From NCBI GenBank assembly GCA_009599575.1, contig VWND01000011.1, forward strand, positions 496,001-560,000: a stretch of 64,000 nt of DNA. Direction: 5' to 3'. The position numbers and the translations under genes were made by a program. Below are positions 1-9,839 of this stretch, one piece after another. The notes beneath the pieces are model-generated. The model worked only from the letters and a program-made list of their open reading frames with translations. It did no database searches and had not been told where the DNA came from. Position 1 is the stretch's first letter. Every line of letters begins with the position of its first letter. Source of the stretch: Blumeriella jaapii. Lineage: Eukaryota > Ascomycota > Leotiomycetes > Helotiales > Drepanopezizaceae.

Positions 1-548
1 TTCTTGTTTTATCAGAAAAGTCACCTCACGAGCCCTCCATCCTTACTGTCTCTCTAGGTGCGATGAGGTAAGATTTATGATGGGTAAAAATGCTGCTTGC
101 CCTACTCAATCCGCTTCCTGGTGAATTTCGACATGAGAATAGGAGCCAAAACACACCTACACAATAGCGCAACTTGCCCATCAAGCGGCTCCTCTTCCAC
201 CCTCGCCCCGGCCGCAAGGCTGAGAATCGAAGCTCAGCCGTGTTATTTAGCTCGGTCACGTGCCCACAATTCTGATCCCGGCTTCTTCGACTTAACCTTA
301 ACCTCCTACAAGATAACTTCACCACAAACTCGAAAAGCACCACTCGCTACATTTCTTACGACTCTGATCGTTGACCCCCAGCACACGGTCTGTACAGATG
401 AACTATTAATCTGTCCCAGAGTGAGAAGCGCAACCTGCGTACTGCAACAGAAACCGACATCCGCCGCCCTTGGGTGTCTTTCACGCCACTCCAACCATGC
501 CTCCTGTACGCCTTCTTCCTCCTCGTAGGCAGAGGGCCAACTAATACC
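1..548. other. gene-free upstream region of SPT2
   Basis: I see no convincing coding region here. Open frames on both strands lack family resemblance and their composition suits promoter or 5' UTR sequence. The stretch at about 38-66 resembles a splice acceptor, a very short exon and a donor, so the edge of a neighbouring gene or a spliced leader exon cannot be excluded. The last 290 bases are the likely SPT2 promoter and 5' UTR. Confidence 0.5.
255..262. promoter_or_regulatory. GTCACGTG E-box (Cbf1-type site)
   Basis: The octamer GTCACGTG lies about 287 bases upstream of the SPT2 start codon. It equals the core recognised by Cbf1/centromere-binding bHLH factors in yeasts. Position and sequence are seen directly; use as a binding site is inference, because the octamer also occurs by chance. 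Confidence 0.3.
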
Positions 549-1619
549 ATGGTGCAGATCGGTGATCTCCTCGCCCAGATCTCGGGCGAGCCGAGCCCGA
601 CCCAGACAACCTACACTATAGCTCCCCCTCCGAAGCGCAAAGCAGATGAGCAACTTCGACAGCCGGTTGACAAGCTACAGAAGAGGGCTACGACTGCGGC
701 AAACTCCTCCCAGACGATCGCGCGCACAAGTAGACCTGCAGTCAACCCTTCCTCTGTGAATATCTCAATGTCAAATATGAAGCTGGGTCAGAAAGGGCAG
801 AATGATCGAAATAGACTGGCCGCCCGCCCTTCCACGTCAACAACGACAACTTTAAAAAACGGGCAGCCTACACCCCCACCGACAAGTGACGCATGCAAGG
901 TGCCCCCGAAGAAGGGATCATTTGCGGAAATCATGGCGAGAGGCAAAGCGGCTCAGTCTACTCTGGGGCAAGTCGGAAAGATCCAGCACAAGCGCATCGA
1001 GAAAATGCCAAGCAAACGGGAGCGAGAGGAGCTGAAGTCACAAAAGGCTTCGAATCTACAGAAGAACCTCGCCCCTGGCAGTAAGTTCAGCAAAATGGGT
1101 CAATCTGGCGCTCACAGTGTACAAAGCATCCGTGATAATGTCAAGGCGGGACTGAACGCAGCGAGATCCAATGGAAAGGGCCGTGCGGAACCGGAGCCGG
1201 AGAAGAAGATCAAGAAAGCGGCTATGGCTACGACTGGATATACCGGAACCTCTCGACCCAAGCCCGGTGGAAGTTCATCGAGGCCTTCTGCCTCGGCTTC
1301 CTCGTCACGTTATTCCAGAGGTCCGGATAGAAATCGGCGTGCTGAACACGACAGATACGGCGCTCGCTATGCTTACGCTAGTGAAGAAGAAGATGATGAA
1401 GAGGACGAGGACGAGGAAGAAGAACAAGACTATGAGTCCGACCTCTCTGACATGGAAGCCGCGGCGTTTGAAGTCGATGACGAAGAGGAAGAAGCTGCTC
1501 GGATTGCTCGCCGTGAGGACGCTGAAGCGTTGGCCGAAGAGAACAGACTCAAGCGCGAGAAGGAAGAGAAGCGAAGAAGACTGACCGCGATGGCCAAGGC
1601 CAAGTCCCACAGACGCTGA
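549..1619 (+). CDS. SPT2: SPT2 chromatin protein (histone H3-H4 chaperone family)
   Basis: Single-exon gene for a 356-residue basic/acidic protein. The ATG at 549 has a good context (taccATGg); the open frame reaches 75 bases further upstream but only to a GTG, so 549 is chosen. The N-terminal two thirds is low-complexity, rich in Ser, Thr, Lys and Arg, with basic patches (PPPKRKADEQ near residue 20; KREREELKSQK near 160). From about residue 278 a run of Glu/Asp leads into DYESDLSDMEAAAFEVDDEE, then a charged helix with REDAEALAEENRLKREKEEK and a basic tail ending SHRR. That arrangement is the SPT2 domain, which in yeast binds histone H3-H4 and DNA and helps restore nucleosomes behind RNA polymerase II. 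Assignment rests on the C-terminal motif; the rest of the protein is poorly conserved in the family. No intron is needed. Confidence 0.87.
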   Translation: MVQIGDLLAQISGEPSPTQTTYTIAPPPKRKADEQLRQPVDKLQKRATTAANSSQTIARTSRPAVNPSSVNISMSNMKLGQKGQNDRNRLAARPSTSTTTTLKNGQPTPPPTSDACKVPPKKGSFAEIMARGKAAQSTLGQVGKIQHKRIEKMPSKREREELKSQKASNLQKNLAPGSKFSKMGQSGAHSVQSIRDNVKAGLNAARSNGKGRAEPEPEKKIKKAAMATTGYTGTSRPKPGGSSSRPSASASSSRYSRGPDRNRRAEHDRYGARYAYASEEEDDEEDEDEEEEQDYESDLSDMEAAAFEVDDEEEEAARIARREDAEALAEENRLKREKEEKRRRLTAMAKAKSHRR

Positions 1620-2122
1620 TTTGATACTTGTTTACCATCAAATGGGCAGCGGCGTTTTGGACACAGGACAGGACTTTGCTCTTGGTGGATAGATGGGTTT
1701 GAGAGTCGGGTGGGAGAGTAAGGCTGCTTTAGCGGGATGGCGTCAAAGGGCATATCTAGGCATTGAAGGAGTTAGCTGCATCTCAGGCTGTTTGGCTGCT
1801 GTGATTTCAGGTTGGCTCGTCTGGGCAGTTTCGAGCGCGTCGATGTTTGTATATCTGCAAGAAGAAATCAATGAAGCAAATGCGTGTAAACACTTGTCTC
1901 CTGTACTTGCGAGCAGAAGAAAGTATCGACTCTGAGCAAGTAAGTGATGTATCCACGGCGATAGGGGGTACTGTACGACACAGAAGCTTTCAAGAACTAA
2001 CTACATGGATGAAACGAAGACGAGATCAACACTTCGCCGTGTGAATTGGGGGTTTCGCATCAACCAATGCAATTACTTGGATTTCTGACGAAAAGGCAAA
2101 GCAAGAGTGAGTGTACTGGATT
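1620..2122. other. intergenic region between SPT2 and the hydrolase (convergent 3' ends)
   Basis: About 500 bases between the stop codons of two convergent genes. Short open frames on the plus strand (for instance near 1693-2044) have no recognisable domain and I do not call them. The region should hold both 3' UTRs and poly(A) sites. Confidence 0.5.
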
Positions 2123-3477
2123 TTACAGTCGTACATACCAAGCCTCTTTCACCCTCCTATACAACATCGGAATCTCCTCAAACATGGGATCTACGATGGT
2201 GTCATGATCCGCGCCGGCCTGCACCCCAAACTCGACCTCGACGCCCTCGCCTACCTTCTCCTGGGCGAAGCAATACTCGAGATACTCCATCCCCTTCCAG
2301 CAAATCATGTCGTCCTCGCCCTCGCCAAACGCTATCCTGATCCTCAATTTCTGCCCTCGGCTCTGGGCGCGCTGGGCCCATTCCAGCTTCAGATCTTGCA
2401 CGAATGTGGGGTAGACCTCGCAGCGGTCCCAGCCCGTCCCGGTACAGCTCTTCAGACACAGCCGGGCCTCATCGTTGCCGCCGGCGGTGGATTGCTTCCA
2501 GGCTAGTGCTGTGGTCGTGGAGATGAGCTCGTTCTTGAGATCGAGGCCGAATCCGTGTCGCTCTTCACACTTTCTCTCCAGCGCCTCTCTCCGGAGTTTC
2601 GAGGCGTCGCTAACGTCGCGCCCTCTGCGGTTGAAAAGGTTCGCCACGGACGTCAGGACGCCCGAAGTGTGATCCAGAGCCGGTGCACCTTTCGTGATGA
2701 TGCCGCCGACGAGATTGTTCCAGTAGCTCAGGGTGATGTTTGGCAAGGCGGCGGCAGCTTTCAGTGAGAGGTTTCCGGAGATGGATTGATGGACCCAGGG
2801 CGAGAAGAGCGTTAGTGTGGGATGAGACGGGTGGAGGAGGTTAGGGTGGTGGGCGATGAGGTTCAGGGCGTAGATTGTACCAGCACTATGAGCTACTAAG
2901 GCGATGTGTGGGATTCCAAGATCGGCGAGGAGGGCTACTACGACCTCGAGAGAGGTACGGATGCGTTGAGAGAGTGGCACTGGTGTGCTGTCTCCGAATC
3001 CAGGTCTGTATCGTGTGTTAGCTAGATTCTTTCTGTATGCCCCAGGGGTAGAGGATGAGGATAGCTGGAGAGGAGGGCACGTGTATCAGGTGTTGGCGGG
3101 TTCGATTTGAGGTTCGATTTGTTTGAGCGATATCTAGATGGACATTCGCAACGAGCGAAACCAAGATGAGCGAGGGTGAATTACCTGTCAATAATGATCA
3201 TTCTCACGCCATTCAGCTCCGCAAACCAGTTCTGCACAGCAGCCATCCACCTGGTACCAAACATGCCACCAAGAAATAGAATGGTTGGGACATCTTCTCC
3301 AACGTCGGGTCCTGCAATCGCGTACGACACTTGCAGTTCGTCGTGAGTACTGGTTTGCGGGATAGTAAACTTTCGATGGAACTTTGGCAGTTGGACAAGT
3401 TCGAGCGCCTGCTTTTTGATGCCTGGATCTGACGCTCCAGAAGTTGGCGGGACCTTTGCTGCCATTGGTGGATCCAT
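2123..3477 (-). CDS. alpha/beta-fold hydrolase, two exons
   Basis: Exon 1 is 3477-3185 and exon 2 is 3005-2123, split by a 179-bp intron (3184-3006) with donor GTAATT, branch AGCTAAC and acceptor ACAG. The splice falls inside the Arg codon of IIIDRPGFGDST, the conserved strand-loop after the oxyanion segment LFLGGMFGTRW, which supports the join. With the ATG at 3477 the protein has 391 residues. The nucleophile elbow reads VAHSAG (Ser138), the probable acid is Asp329 or Asp330 in GEGEDDMI, and the His is His365 in GADHDTI: a complete triad. No signal peptide is evident, so a cytosolic serine hydrolase or esterase is likely; the substrate is unknown. The frame stays open to an ATG at 3612, which would add 45 residues, and further upstream, but that part looks like translated UTR. 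Family call firm; function not. Confidence 0.8.
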
Positions 3478-3918
3478 CACTTCGACGCAGTGAAGTTGAC
3501 CCGGGGAGGGTCCGGTGAGATCAAGAGGCCGATGGAACGGATGGCAGCGATATCTTTCTCTTGGTCCTAGAGTATGTTGTTCGGGAGAAAGTTGTTTGGT
3601 CGAGGAAAACATTCGAGGGAGAAAAGCGACTTTTCCCCTGGCCTGGGTAAGTACGACTTGAGAAAGCACAACTTGGCCAATCAATGATTTTCTGAACTTA
3701 CTAAGCTGAAAGAGAATGTAGGTAAATGAACGAGCATCGTATTTGGGCAATACAGCATCTACCTGACACGGTTTCTGTAGCCATATCATGAGCCATATCA
3801 CGCCGACTATCTTGTCTCCTGCCGACCCCGAGTCGCGAATTCAAGTCCGCTTTTCTCTGCCGGCCTAACGCCCTTGACTCCAAGACCATGCAACGAACGA
3901 CCCAGTCAACGACGACTA
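3478..3918. other. spacer between hydrolase start and NSA2 stop
   Basis: Both flanking genes are on the minus strand, so this 441-bp stretch must hold the NSA2 3' UTR and the hydrolase promoter. Frames open on the minus strand up to 3801 and 3946 continue into the hydrolase frame or overlap the last NSA2 exon, but show no domain. Intron-like signals (GTACTT...ACCCAG; TTTCAG near 3705) hint that the hydrolase 5' UTR may be spliced. Confidence 0.4.
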
Positions 3919-5274
3919 TCATACGAGGAGAACACTGAGCAAGCATGTTAGCCTGCGAGGATTTTGGGATACACAGATCAACTTACGCATTTACGCATCC
4001 GTCATTCTCACAATTGTTTCTATGGACTGGGGTTAGTCAACGCTCATAGAAAACCGAAGTCCCATTCTCCCCGAGGAGTCCAACAGAAAGCACGAGAGGC
4101 CGTTGAGTACAGGAGAAAAATACTGTGTGACTTCAGACTTACGTTATTTGCGCCCATTTACCCTGTTACGTGGTCAGCATTGATCGCATTACTATGGAGC
4201 GTTCACCGTACCCAGACCACCTTCCCTCCGGCGGTAACCATGCCCAACTCGCTGACATTGACTTCGATGATCGTACCCTTGGTCAAGACGCCGAGCTGAG
4301 TATACATGGGGTTTTGCGGGTTCTTCTTGACCTGAAACGGCGATTAGCTTGGGCCGATATAGAAAAGAGAAACAAGTACCGAGATGATGGGAAGTTGGAC
4401 GGTAACTCCAAGCTCTGGGTGTGTGACGTTGCATTTCTTGTATCGAAGACCCATGGGTCTGATGAATCTCTCGTACTTGACAGGCCGTCTCGTGAAGTCT
4501 ATGCGCGGTGGTTAGCCTTCCCTCTCGAGAGTAAACCTTCTCAACGCCCAAAAATGAAGGCTGTACGTACCGGGTCCGACAAATGTAGGCTTTGTGATCA
4601 TTCTCTTCCATCCCTTCTTCGCAGTCTTCTTTCCCGTCTAGATGAAGGCGTTAGCCCTGTACTTTTCAAGAAGTGATCCACCATATCTTGGTGGAGCGGC
4701 TGCATGAACTCTGGCACTCTGTCAAACAATATGATGGGCAGACAAATTGCCCACTAGGAAGCCATTGAAGAGCAACCACGAGTTTCAAATATCGAACATC
4801 CTCAGAGTACCAGAATTTGCATTCGCTATATCCATCCCATCTGCGTGTATAATCCTAACACGTACCTTCACCACCTTGAACATCTCATTCTCAGAGATAC
4901 CCTTAACCTTGGGCAAAGGTACGCTAAAACGGGCGGCCTTTTCACTGCGCTTGTTCTTGATCGCCGAGGAGAGGGCTTTCGCAGAAGTCGGATTCGAGCG
5001 GTCGAGGAGGTACTGAGGAAGAGGCGTGCTGCTGGGCTCGTTCGGCGCGGAAGACTTGACGTTTCGCTGTTCGTGGGCCTTGATCTGCTTCTTCATTTGG
5101 ATCTTCTCATGATGTCTCTTCTTCTGGTATAATTTCGCCCTCAATCCCGTTAATTTCTGGGCATCCTCCGACGCTGTGGCCCTCTCTCGCCGCCTTCTTC
5201 CGAGTTCGTTCCTCGTGGTCGAGTCTGCGACCATGCAGCTTGCGCCACCTGTCCATGTACTCATTTTGAGGCAT
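3919..5274 (-). CDS. NSA2: NSA2, 60S ribosome biogenesis factor (eS8-like), seven exons, frameshift in exon 1
   Basis: Nsa2 is a nucleolar factor of pre-60S particles needed for 27S pre-rRNA processing. Exons rebuilt by hand: 5274-4866, 4637-4571, 4498-4380, 4331-4212, 4162-4143, 4019-3987 and 3934-3919. The six introns are 228, 72, 48, 49, 123 and 52 bp, several with clear CTAAC branch sites. Spliced reading gives family landmarks in order: [17 protein letters not shown] at the start, [114 protein letters not shown] and the C-terminus DGCVNAVLLV. The exons total 784 nt, one more than a multiple of three. The N-terminal 33 codons are in a different frame from the rest; the switch lies at 5175-5172, where the family has two codons but only four bases are present. 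Restoring two bases would give 261 residues, the yeast length. Either a real lesion or a sequencing indel. Confidence 0.9.
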
Positions 5275-5527
5275 GATGGGCGGTCGGGTCGTAGATCTGG
5301 CGTTGTGCAGAGGGGCGTCGATGAAGTTTTGAAGTTTCGAGGTTTGCGATACTCGATAAGAATTTGTTGGTGGTATCGCGCTAGGGCGTTAGGTCACATG
5401 CTTGCTTAGTCATACAAATTCTCAAGACTCGTTCGTCTGCGAACATCAATAGTTGAGCATCTACACACTTGACAATTGAGCGAGCGTCAAGCATATCAAG
5501 ACGGCGCATCTCCGCCTCAGACCCAAG
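5275..5527. promoter_or_regulatory. shared divergent promoter of NSA2 and MRPL49
   Basis: Only 253 bases separate the start codons of two divergent genes, one for cytosolic large-subunit assembly and one for the mitochondrial large subunit. The spacer is too short for two independent promoters of usual size, so shared elements are likely. It contains GTCACATG (5393-5400), one base away from the Cbf1 octamer. No TATA box is obvious. Co-regulation is inference. Confidence 0.5.
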
Positions 5528-6178
5528 ATGCTCAGCAGGACGATTGGACGGTCTCTCTTGAACACTCGAATACCAAACTCGGCGCTCCCTCCAACCTTCC
5601 TTTTCCCGAGTCGCGCTCGATACTTCAATGCTACAACTCAACAAGTCGATTCTCCTGCGGAAGTCTTCGAATCCTCACAATTTCCGAGCGCAGAGCCGTC
5701 GCCTGCTTCATCATCTCCCTCCAGGGCAACGAGAAGATCTGTTCCGTTACCGCCAGCGCCAATCCAAACACCACTTGCTCTCTCCCCATCAGTCAAGGAG
5801 ATGCTCCCCCTCCTAGCGACACAGCCATCCCACTACATAAGCGCACACATTCATGGAAAACCATATCTCGTCACGGTCGGCGATGTAGTGCGGCTGCCAT
5901 TTCACATGCCAGGCGCTGTCCCAGGAGATGTTCTACGTCTGAATCGGGCATCGGCCATCGGATCGCGCGACTACACGCTGAAGGGCACGCCGTATGTGGA
6001 CGAGAGGATCTTTGAGTGCAGAGCGAGGGTGATGGGGGTTGAAGCAGAGCCGATGCGCATTAAAGAAAAGACGAAACGGAGGAACAGGAAGGTCAAGACG
6101 GTCAAGACCAAGCTCAAGTTTACCATGCTACGGATCTCGGACTTGAAGATTAAGGAGCTCGACGATATCGAGCAATGA
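5528..6178 (+). CDS. MRPL49: mitochondrial large ribosomal subunit protein bL21m
   Basis: Single-exon gene for 216 residues. The first 35 or so residues (MLSRTIGRSLLNTR...RARYFNAT) are basic, hydroxylated and free of acids, as expected for a mitochondrial presequence with an arginine near the cleavage point. A Pro/Ser-rich linker runs to about residue 100. The bL21 domain follows at about 103-208: the strand HIHGKPYLVTVGDVVRLPF matches the family's GKQYRVxxGD block, then PGDVLRLNR, GTPYV, and a basic segment KTKRRNRKVKTVKTKLKFTM that contacts rRNA. Bacterial L21 is about 103 residues; the fungal form is longer by its presequence and linker. Known in yeast as Mrpl49. It is divergent from NSA2. 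The ATG at 5528 is the first in frame and gives a full presequence. Confidence 0.88.
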   Translation: MLSRTIGRSLLNTRIPNSALPPTFLFPSRARYFNATTQQVDSPAEVFESSQFPSAEPSPASSSPSRATRRSVPLPPAPIQTPLALSPSVKEMLPLLATQPSHYISAHIHGKPYLVTVGDVVRLPFHMPGAVPGDVLRLNRASAIGSRDYTLKGTPYVDERIFECRARVMGVEAEPMRIKEKTKRRNRKVKTVKTKLKFTMLRISDLKIKELDDIEQ

Positions 6179-7133
6179 TTGGTCGAGAGCTTGTGTGGAA
6201 CGTTATAGGCAAGCTATCGGAGCCTCAAACCGTTACTTGACGACGAGGCAATTGTACCGGATGTATAATATGTATCATGCTGAACAGGAATGAAACCTTC
6301 GGAGATTTTCTGGCTGGTTGCCGTCCACAGTTCTTGGAAGTTTATGGCCCTCGTGTTTTTCTTTGGGAGACCTCGATTTCGTGCTTCGAGCGAGAGTTGA
6401 GTTCTCGGCACACATGTCAGTGGCCCATTTTATTTTCCCATTATAAAATGACTTGGAGTACGACGAAAGGCTTTCTTAGAGATCGATGGAATTTGAGACT
6501 GACGGGTCAATCTTGGGGCGGCCTCCCTTCTCTGTTCGCCGTGCTTTGCTGTTGTACTTGCTGCTCGCTTAATCTGTTTATTGCTACCAAGCTCGGCCTC
6601 GACATTCGGGCATATGCAGTTTTGTTGATCGCAGCAGATCATCTCGAAATTCGTTTCGGTTCAGCGGATGCCCGTTCTGTAGCTCTCCATCAGGTACAGA
6701 GTTCTGTACTCAGGTTTACTGCTTTTATTCTTGCGAAGATGCCTCCTAGCCATGACAACTTCGTCTGCCTCCCGAAGTCCTACCAATCCGATGCCTGCAT
6801 CACATCGACAGCGATCAGAAAACACTCTTTTCTTGATAGTTTATTTCATTTATCAAGTACATCGGTTTACGTTTCTTCTTGAACAATACCTCGAGGTCGA
6901 GATTTCTACAAACCGTTTGCGCTTCGGATTCCCGCCTTGCTCTCTTCCTCTAACTTTAAACCTTCGGCCTCGATGTATCATCTAGGGTTGCTAATCCTTC
7001 CTCACCAGCTCACTCCGGTGTCAAGGTTTCGAGCCAAGTTGACGACAAATTCAATCAAAGACCCCAACAGTGTGTAAGTCTAGTTGGCTGGGAGAGAATG
7101 TGAGTAACTCAAGAGGCCAAAACGCACAACACA
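6179..7133. other. gene-free region between MRPL49 and the permease (convergent 3' ends)
   Basis: 955 bases between two convergent stop codons. The longest open frame (plus strand, 6277-6882, 201 codons) has cysteine clusters and no family resemblance, and overlapping frames are equally open, so I do not call it. The size is large for two 3' UTRs, so a non-coding RNA or a short spliced gene is possible, but nothing in the sequence supports one. Confidence 0.45.
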
Positions 7134-9127
7134 TCAAAAGAAGTTCCCCAACGTCACCCTATACAACCTCTGATACTTTGTCTCACTCACGCCCCCCTGC
7201 CTCCTCGTCTCCTGCGCCAAGAACTCCGCCTCTTCAGCATCAATCTTCGCCTTCCCACCAAACAGATCTGCCTCTTCGGCCTTCACCATCTCAGACCCCA
7301 TGAACCATTTATACCCAAAGATCATCCCTAGGTAGACGGGGATCGGCATGTAATTCACAATGAAGTGTTGCCAATCGAACCTCCGTCCCGTGATGGGATC
7401 CCGCACGAAATCCGGCCAGCCGTTGAATATCGTAATGATGCAAGCGAGAATCAGTGCAGCGAAGGAGCCTGTGATGCCAAAGGGGGACACGTAAGCGAGG
7501 GCTGTGTCGTCTACGTGTTGCGCTCTTCGGGCCTGGATGAAACGGATGTGCGAGACGAGGATAGAGATCCAAGTCAAGATGCCGAAGATAGTGACGAGCG
7601 AGACGAAGAAGGAGAATGTCTTGAAGGTGCCTACGTCGGTGCTCATGAACGCTATCGAGCAGCAAGCGCTTGACAAAGCCAGTGCGTAGATCGGGACGCC
7701 TTTGTCGTTTGTGCGGGAGAAAAAGCGAGGTGCGTTTCCCTCGACGGCGAGGGAGTAGAGGGAACGCGTTGCAATGTAGAGATCCGAGTTCGCGGCTGAG
7801 AACGTGAAGATGAGGAGGCAGACGTTGATTACGTCTGGCAAACCTTGGGCGCCTGCTATCAAGGCTGCGACTACGAACGGCGATGCTTCAGCCGAAACGG
7901 TTTCGTCGCTGGCGGTGTTGGCCGAGAGGAGGAGCGGGCTGTTGTAGGGCACTACCATGCCCAAGAGCAGGATGAGAGCGAGATAGAAGAAGACGATGCG
8001 GAAGAAGGTCAATTTGACGGCCCGGGGGATGGCTTTTCGAGGGTTTTGAGCTTCTCCTACCGTAACACCCACCAGTTCTGCCCCGAGAAAGGAGAAGACG
8101 GCGCTGGACATTACATTCCAAAAGCCGAGGAAACGACCACCTCCGCCCCCTGCAGAGCGTAAGCATACACTCGTCACCTAGGACTCCGGAGACATACTGG
8201 CTTTATAAGGCGCAAAAGCCCCAGGATCATTCCAGTAGTGGAACCCCTTTGGGTGATTGTTCGATCCACCTCCAGAAGCGAGGACGAGAGTGAAGATGAT
8301 CAGACCAAGCATAACAAGGACTTTTGCACTCGAGAGCCAGAACTCGAACTCCCCAAAGAAGCCTACACCGAAGTAGTTGATTGCAATGATAGCGGTGAGG
8401 ATGATAGCCACGTAGATGGCTCCGTTTGCTCCTGGTCCGTCGTAGTCGGCCTTGTTGAACCAATATCGAATCACTAGGACGGACGCAATGATGTTGTTCG
8501 GGGTGGTGATGATGTATTTGAACCAGTAGTTCCAACCTGGTAGGACCTGTTAGCCATGTTTAGAATGATATTTCGGTCAAAATACCAAGAGCAAATCCGA
8601 GAGCTGGGTCAACAAAACGGTGTGCAAAGCCAGTGAACCCCGATGGTAATGGCAGCCACGCAGCCATTTCGCCCTATAGATATCAGTAACATTCCGAAAG
8701 ATACCAAGACGTGGTCAAAGTCACCATCGCACTCATAACTACATAACACAGGAGTCCCACTAAGGCGTATCCAATCAACATGGAACCTGGCCCAGAATTG
8801 GCAAGTGTTGGGCCCCTATCTCCATTAGCAGGGCTTTTGGATCGCATGGGGACACGCATACGTATTGATCAGTAGCCCAGTACCAAGCGCGCCTCCAAGC
8901 GCAATCATAGCGATTTGTCTCGTCTTCAAGTCTCTGTGCAGTCGTGATCTGGGATCGTCTTCATAGACGTTGGTGGACTGGCAAAACGCCGCTTTCTCCG
9001 AATCATCGTCTGAGCCATTGGCACCCAAATACTGGCTCACCTCCATGCCCATGTATGGGCTGGCTTCCATGCCTTGATACTGCGCCATTTCCATCCCATT
9101 GTCGAAGCTGTTAGTTGACCGTACCAT
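7134..9127 (-). CDS. DIP5-like amino-acid permease (fungal AAP family), five exons
   Basis: Plasma-membrane amino-acid:proton symporter of the fungal AAP/APC family. Exons 9127-8862, 8815-8725, 8673-8586, 8536-8198 and 8149-7134 join in phase to 1,800 nt, giving 599 residues; introns are 46, 51, 49 and 48 bp. The ATG at 9127 is the first in the frame, which upstream reaches only a TTG. A polar 60-residue N-tail leads to LHRDLKTRQIAMIALGGALG (about 63-82, the start of TM1), then GPGS, GEMAAWLPLPSGFTG, FVDPALGFALGWNYWFKY and, after TM7, GAELVGVTVGEAQNPRKAIP and FSAANSDLYIATR. About 12 membrane segments are expected. EMAAWLPL, FVDPALGF and the SDLYIA motif fit Dip5, the yeast Glu/Asp permease, better than Gap1 or Put4, so acidic or neutral amino acids are the probable substrates. 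The exon 4/5 joint (Arg before GGGGRFLGFW) is the least certain. It is the last intact gene before the repeat block. Confidence 0.88.
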
Positions 9128-9839
9128 CGTCTGCAGGGTTTCGGTTATACAAATCAAAGAGAGACCACGAATGTCGAAACGTTCGCTGGAAACAGTACAG
9201 TCTCGAGGTCAGGAATTAAAGGGAAAACATGCAAAGAGAAAGAGGAATAAAGAGAACCAAAAAGAGAGAGGCTTCGGCCTTACAAAAGGTCCCTGTCACA
9301 TGTACAGCCCTCAGCCGGCCACTCACTTCCTAGACTCGTGTGGCTGTACACAATCCTTCCACATTGGAACGGCTGACATGGCTTGTACTATACACCTGCA
9401 TCTGTCTGACGAGTATTCATCCGATTGCTCGATCTGCCTGAGACCATATTGTTGATACCTCCACAGCTCTTTGACCCGATGAAATGCATGACGCTAGGCC
9501 CAATATAAGATCTCCAAGACTTTCAGCCACCACCTCTTTCGAACAGGGACAATTGCTGCCTTCCCACAATATCCTGCGGGTACTCGGGTATTATGAACGA
9601 AAGCAAGTATCCCACTGCATTCAAGTGTCCTATCTCGAAATCTTATTTTTGTAACGGTTTCCTTTCACTAGTTCGCTCTCTTTGCTCGCGTATCTGTTTT
9701 ATATGTCACCTGACAGATCGCCCAAATCTTTTGAAAGGGTTTTTTATCGATTGTGGAAATCTTTTAAATGTAAACAATATAACGGTTCACCTTTTTCGGC
9801 TTTTTTGTTTGTAACGATCTAAGATAAAACGCTGATACT
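9128..9839. other. permease upstream region and edge of euchromatin
   Basis: 712 bases without a supported gene. It holds the permease promoter and 5' UTR. Base composition is normal until about 9,600 and then becomes T-rich just before the first retrotransposon LTR at 9,840. The open frame at 9593-9814 shows no domain. A GATA-type or amino-acid-response element could be here, but none stands out. Confidence 0.45.

Noticed and set aside
474..548. upstream extension of the SPT2 frame
   Set aside because: The extension starts with GTG, not ATG, and the first ATG in the frame (549) has a good start context and gives the family's usual N-terminus.
3085..3125. two GGTTCGATTT words resembling a tRNA T-loop
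   Set aside because: They lie in the hydrolase intron, and no cloverleaf (acceptor stem, D arm, anticodon arm) can be formed around them.
3613..3946. minus-strand open frames upstream of the hydrolase as an N-terminal extension or extra gene
   Set aside because: Composition resembles UTR, no targeting signal, and splice-like signals interrupt it; the part above 3919 is the last NSA2 exon read in another frame.
4170..4676. 168-codon plus-strand open frame
   Set aside because: It is antisense to NSA2 exons 2-4, which are strongly supported by conserved protein blocks.
6277..6882. 201-codon open frame between MRPL49 and the permease
   Set aside because: No domain, odd cysteine clusters, several other frames equally open, and both neighbours converge on this region.
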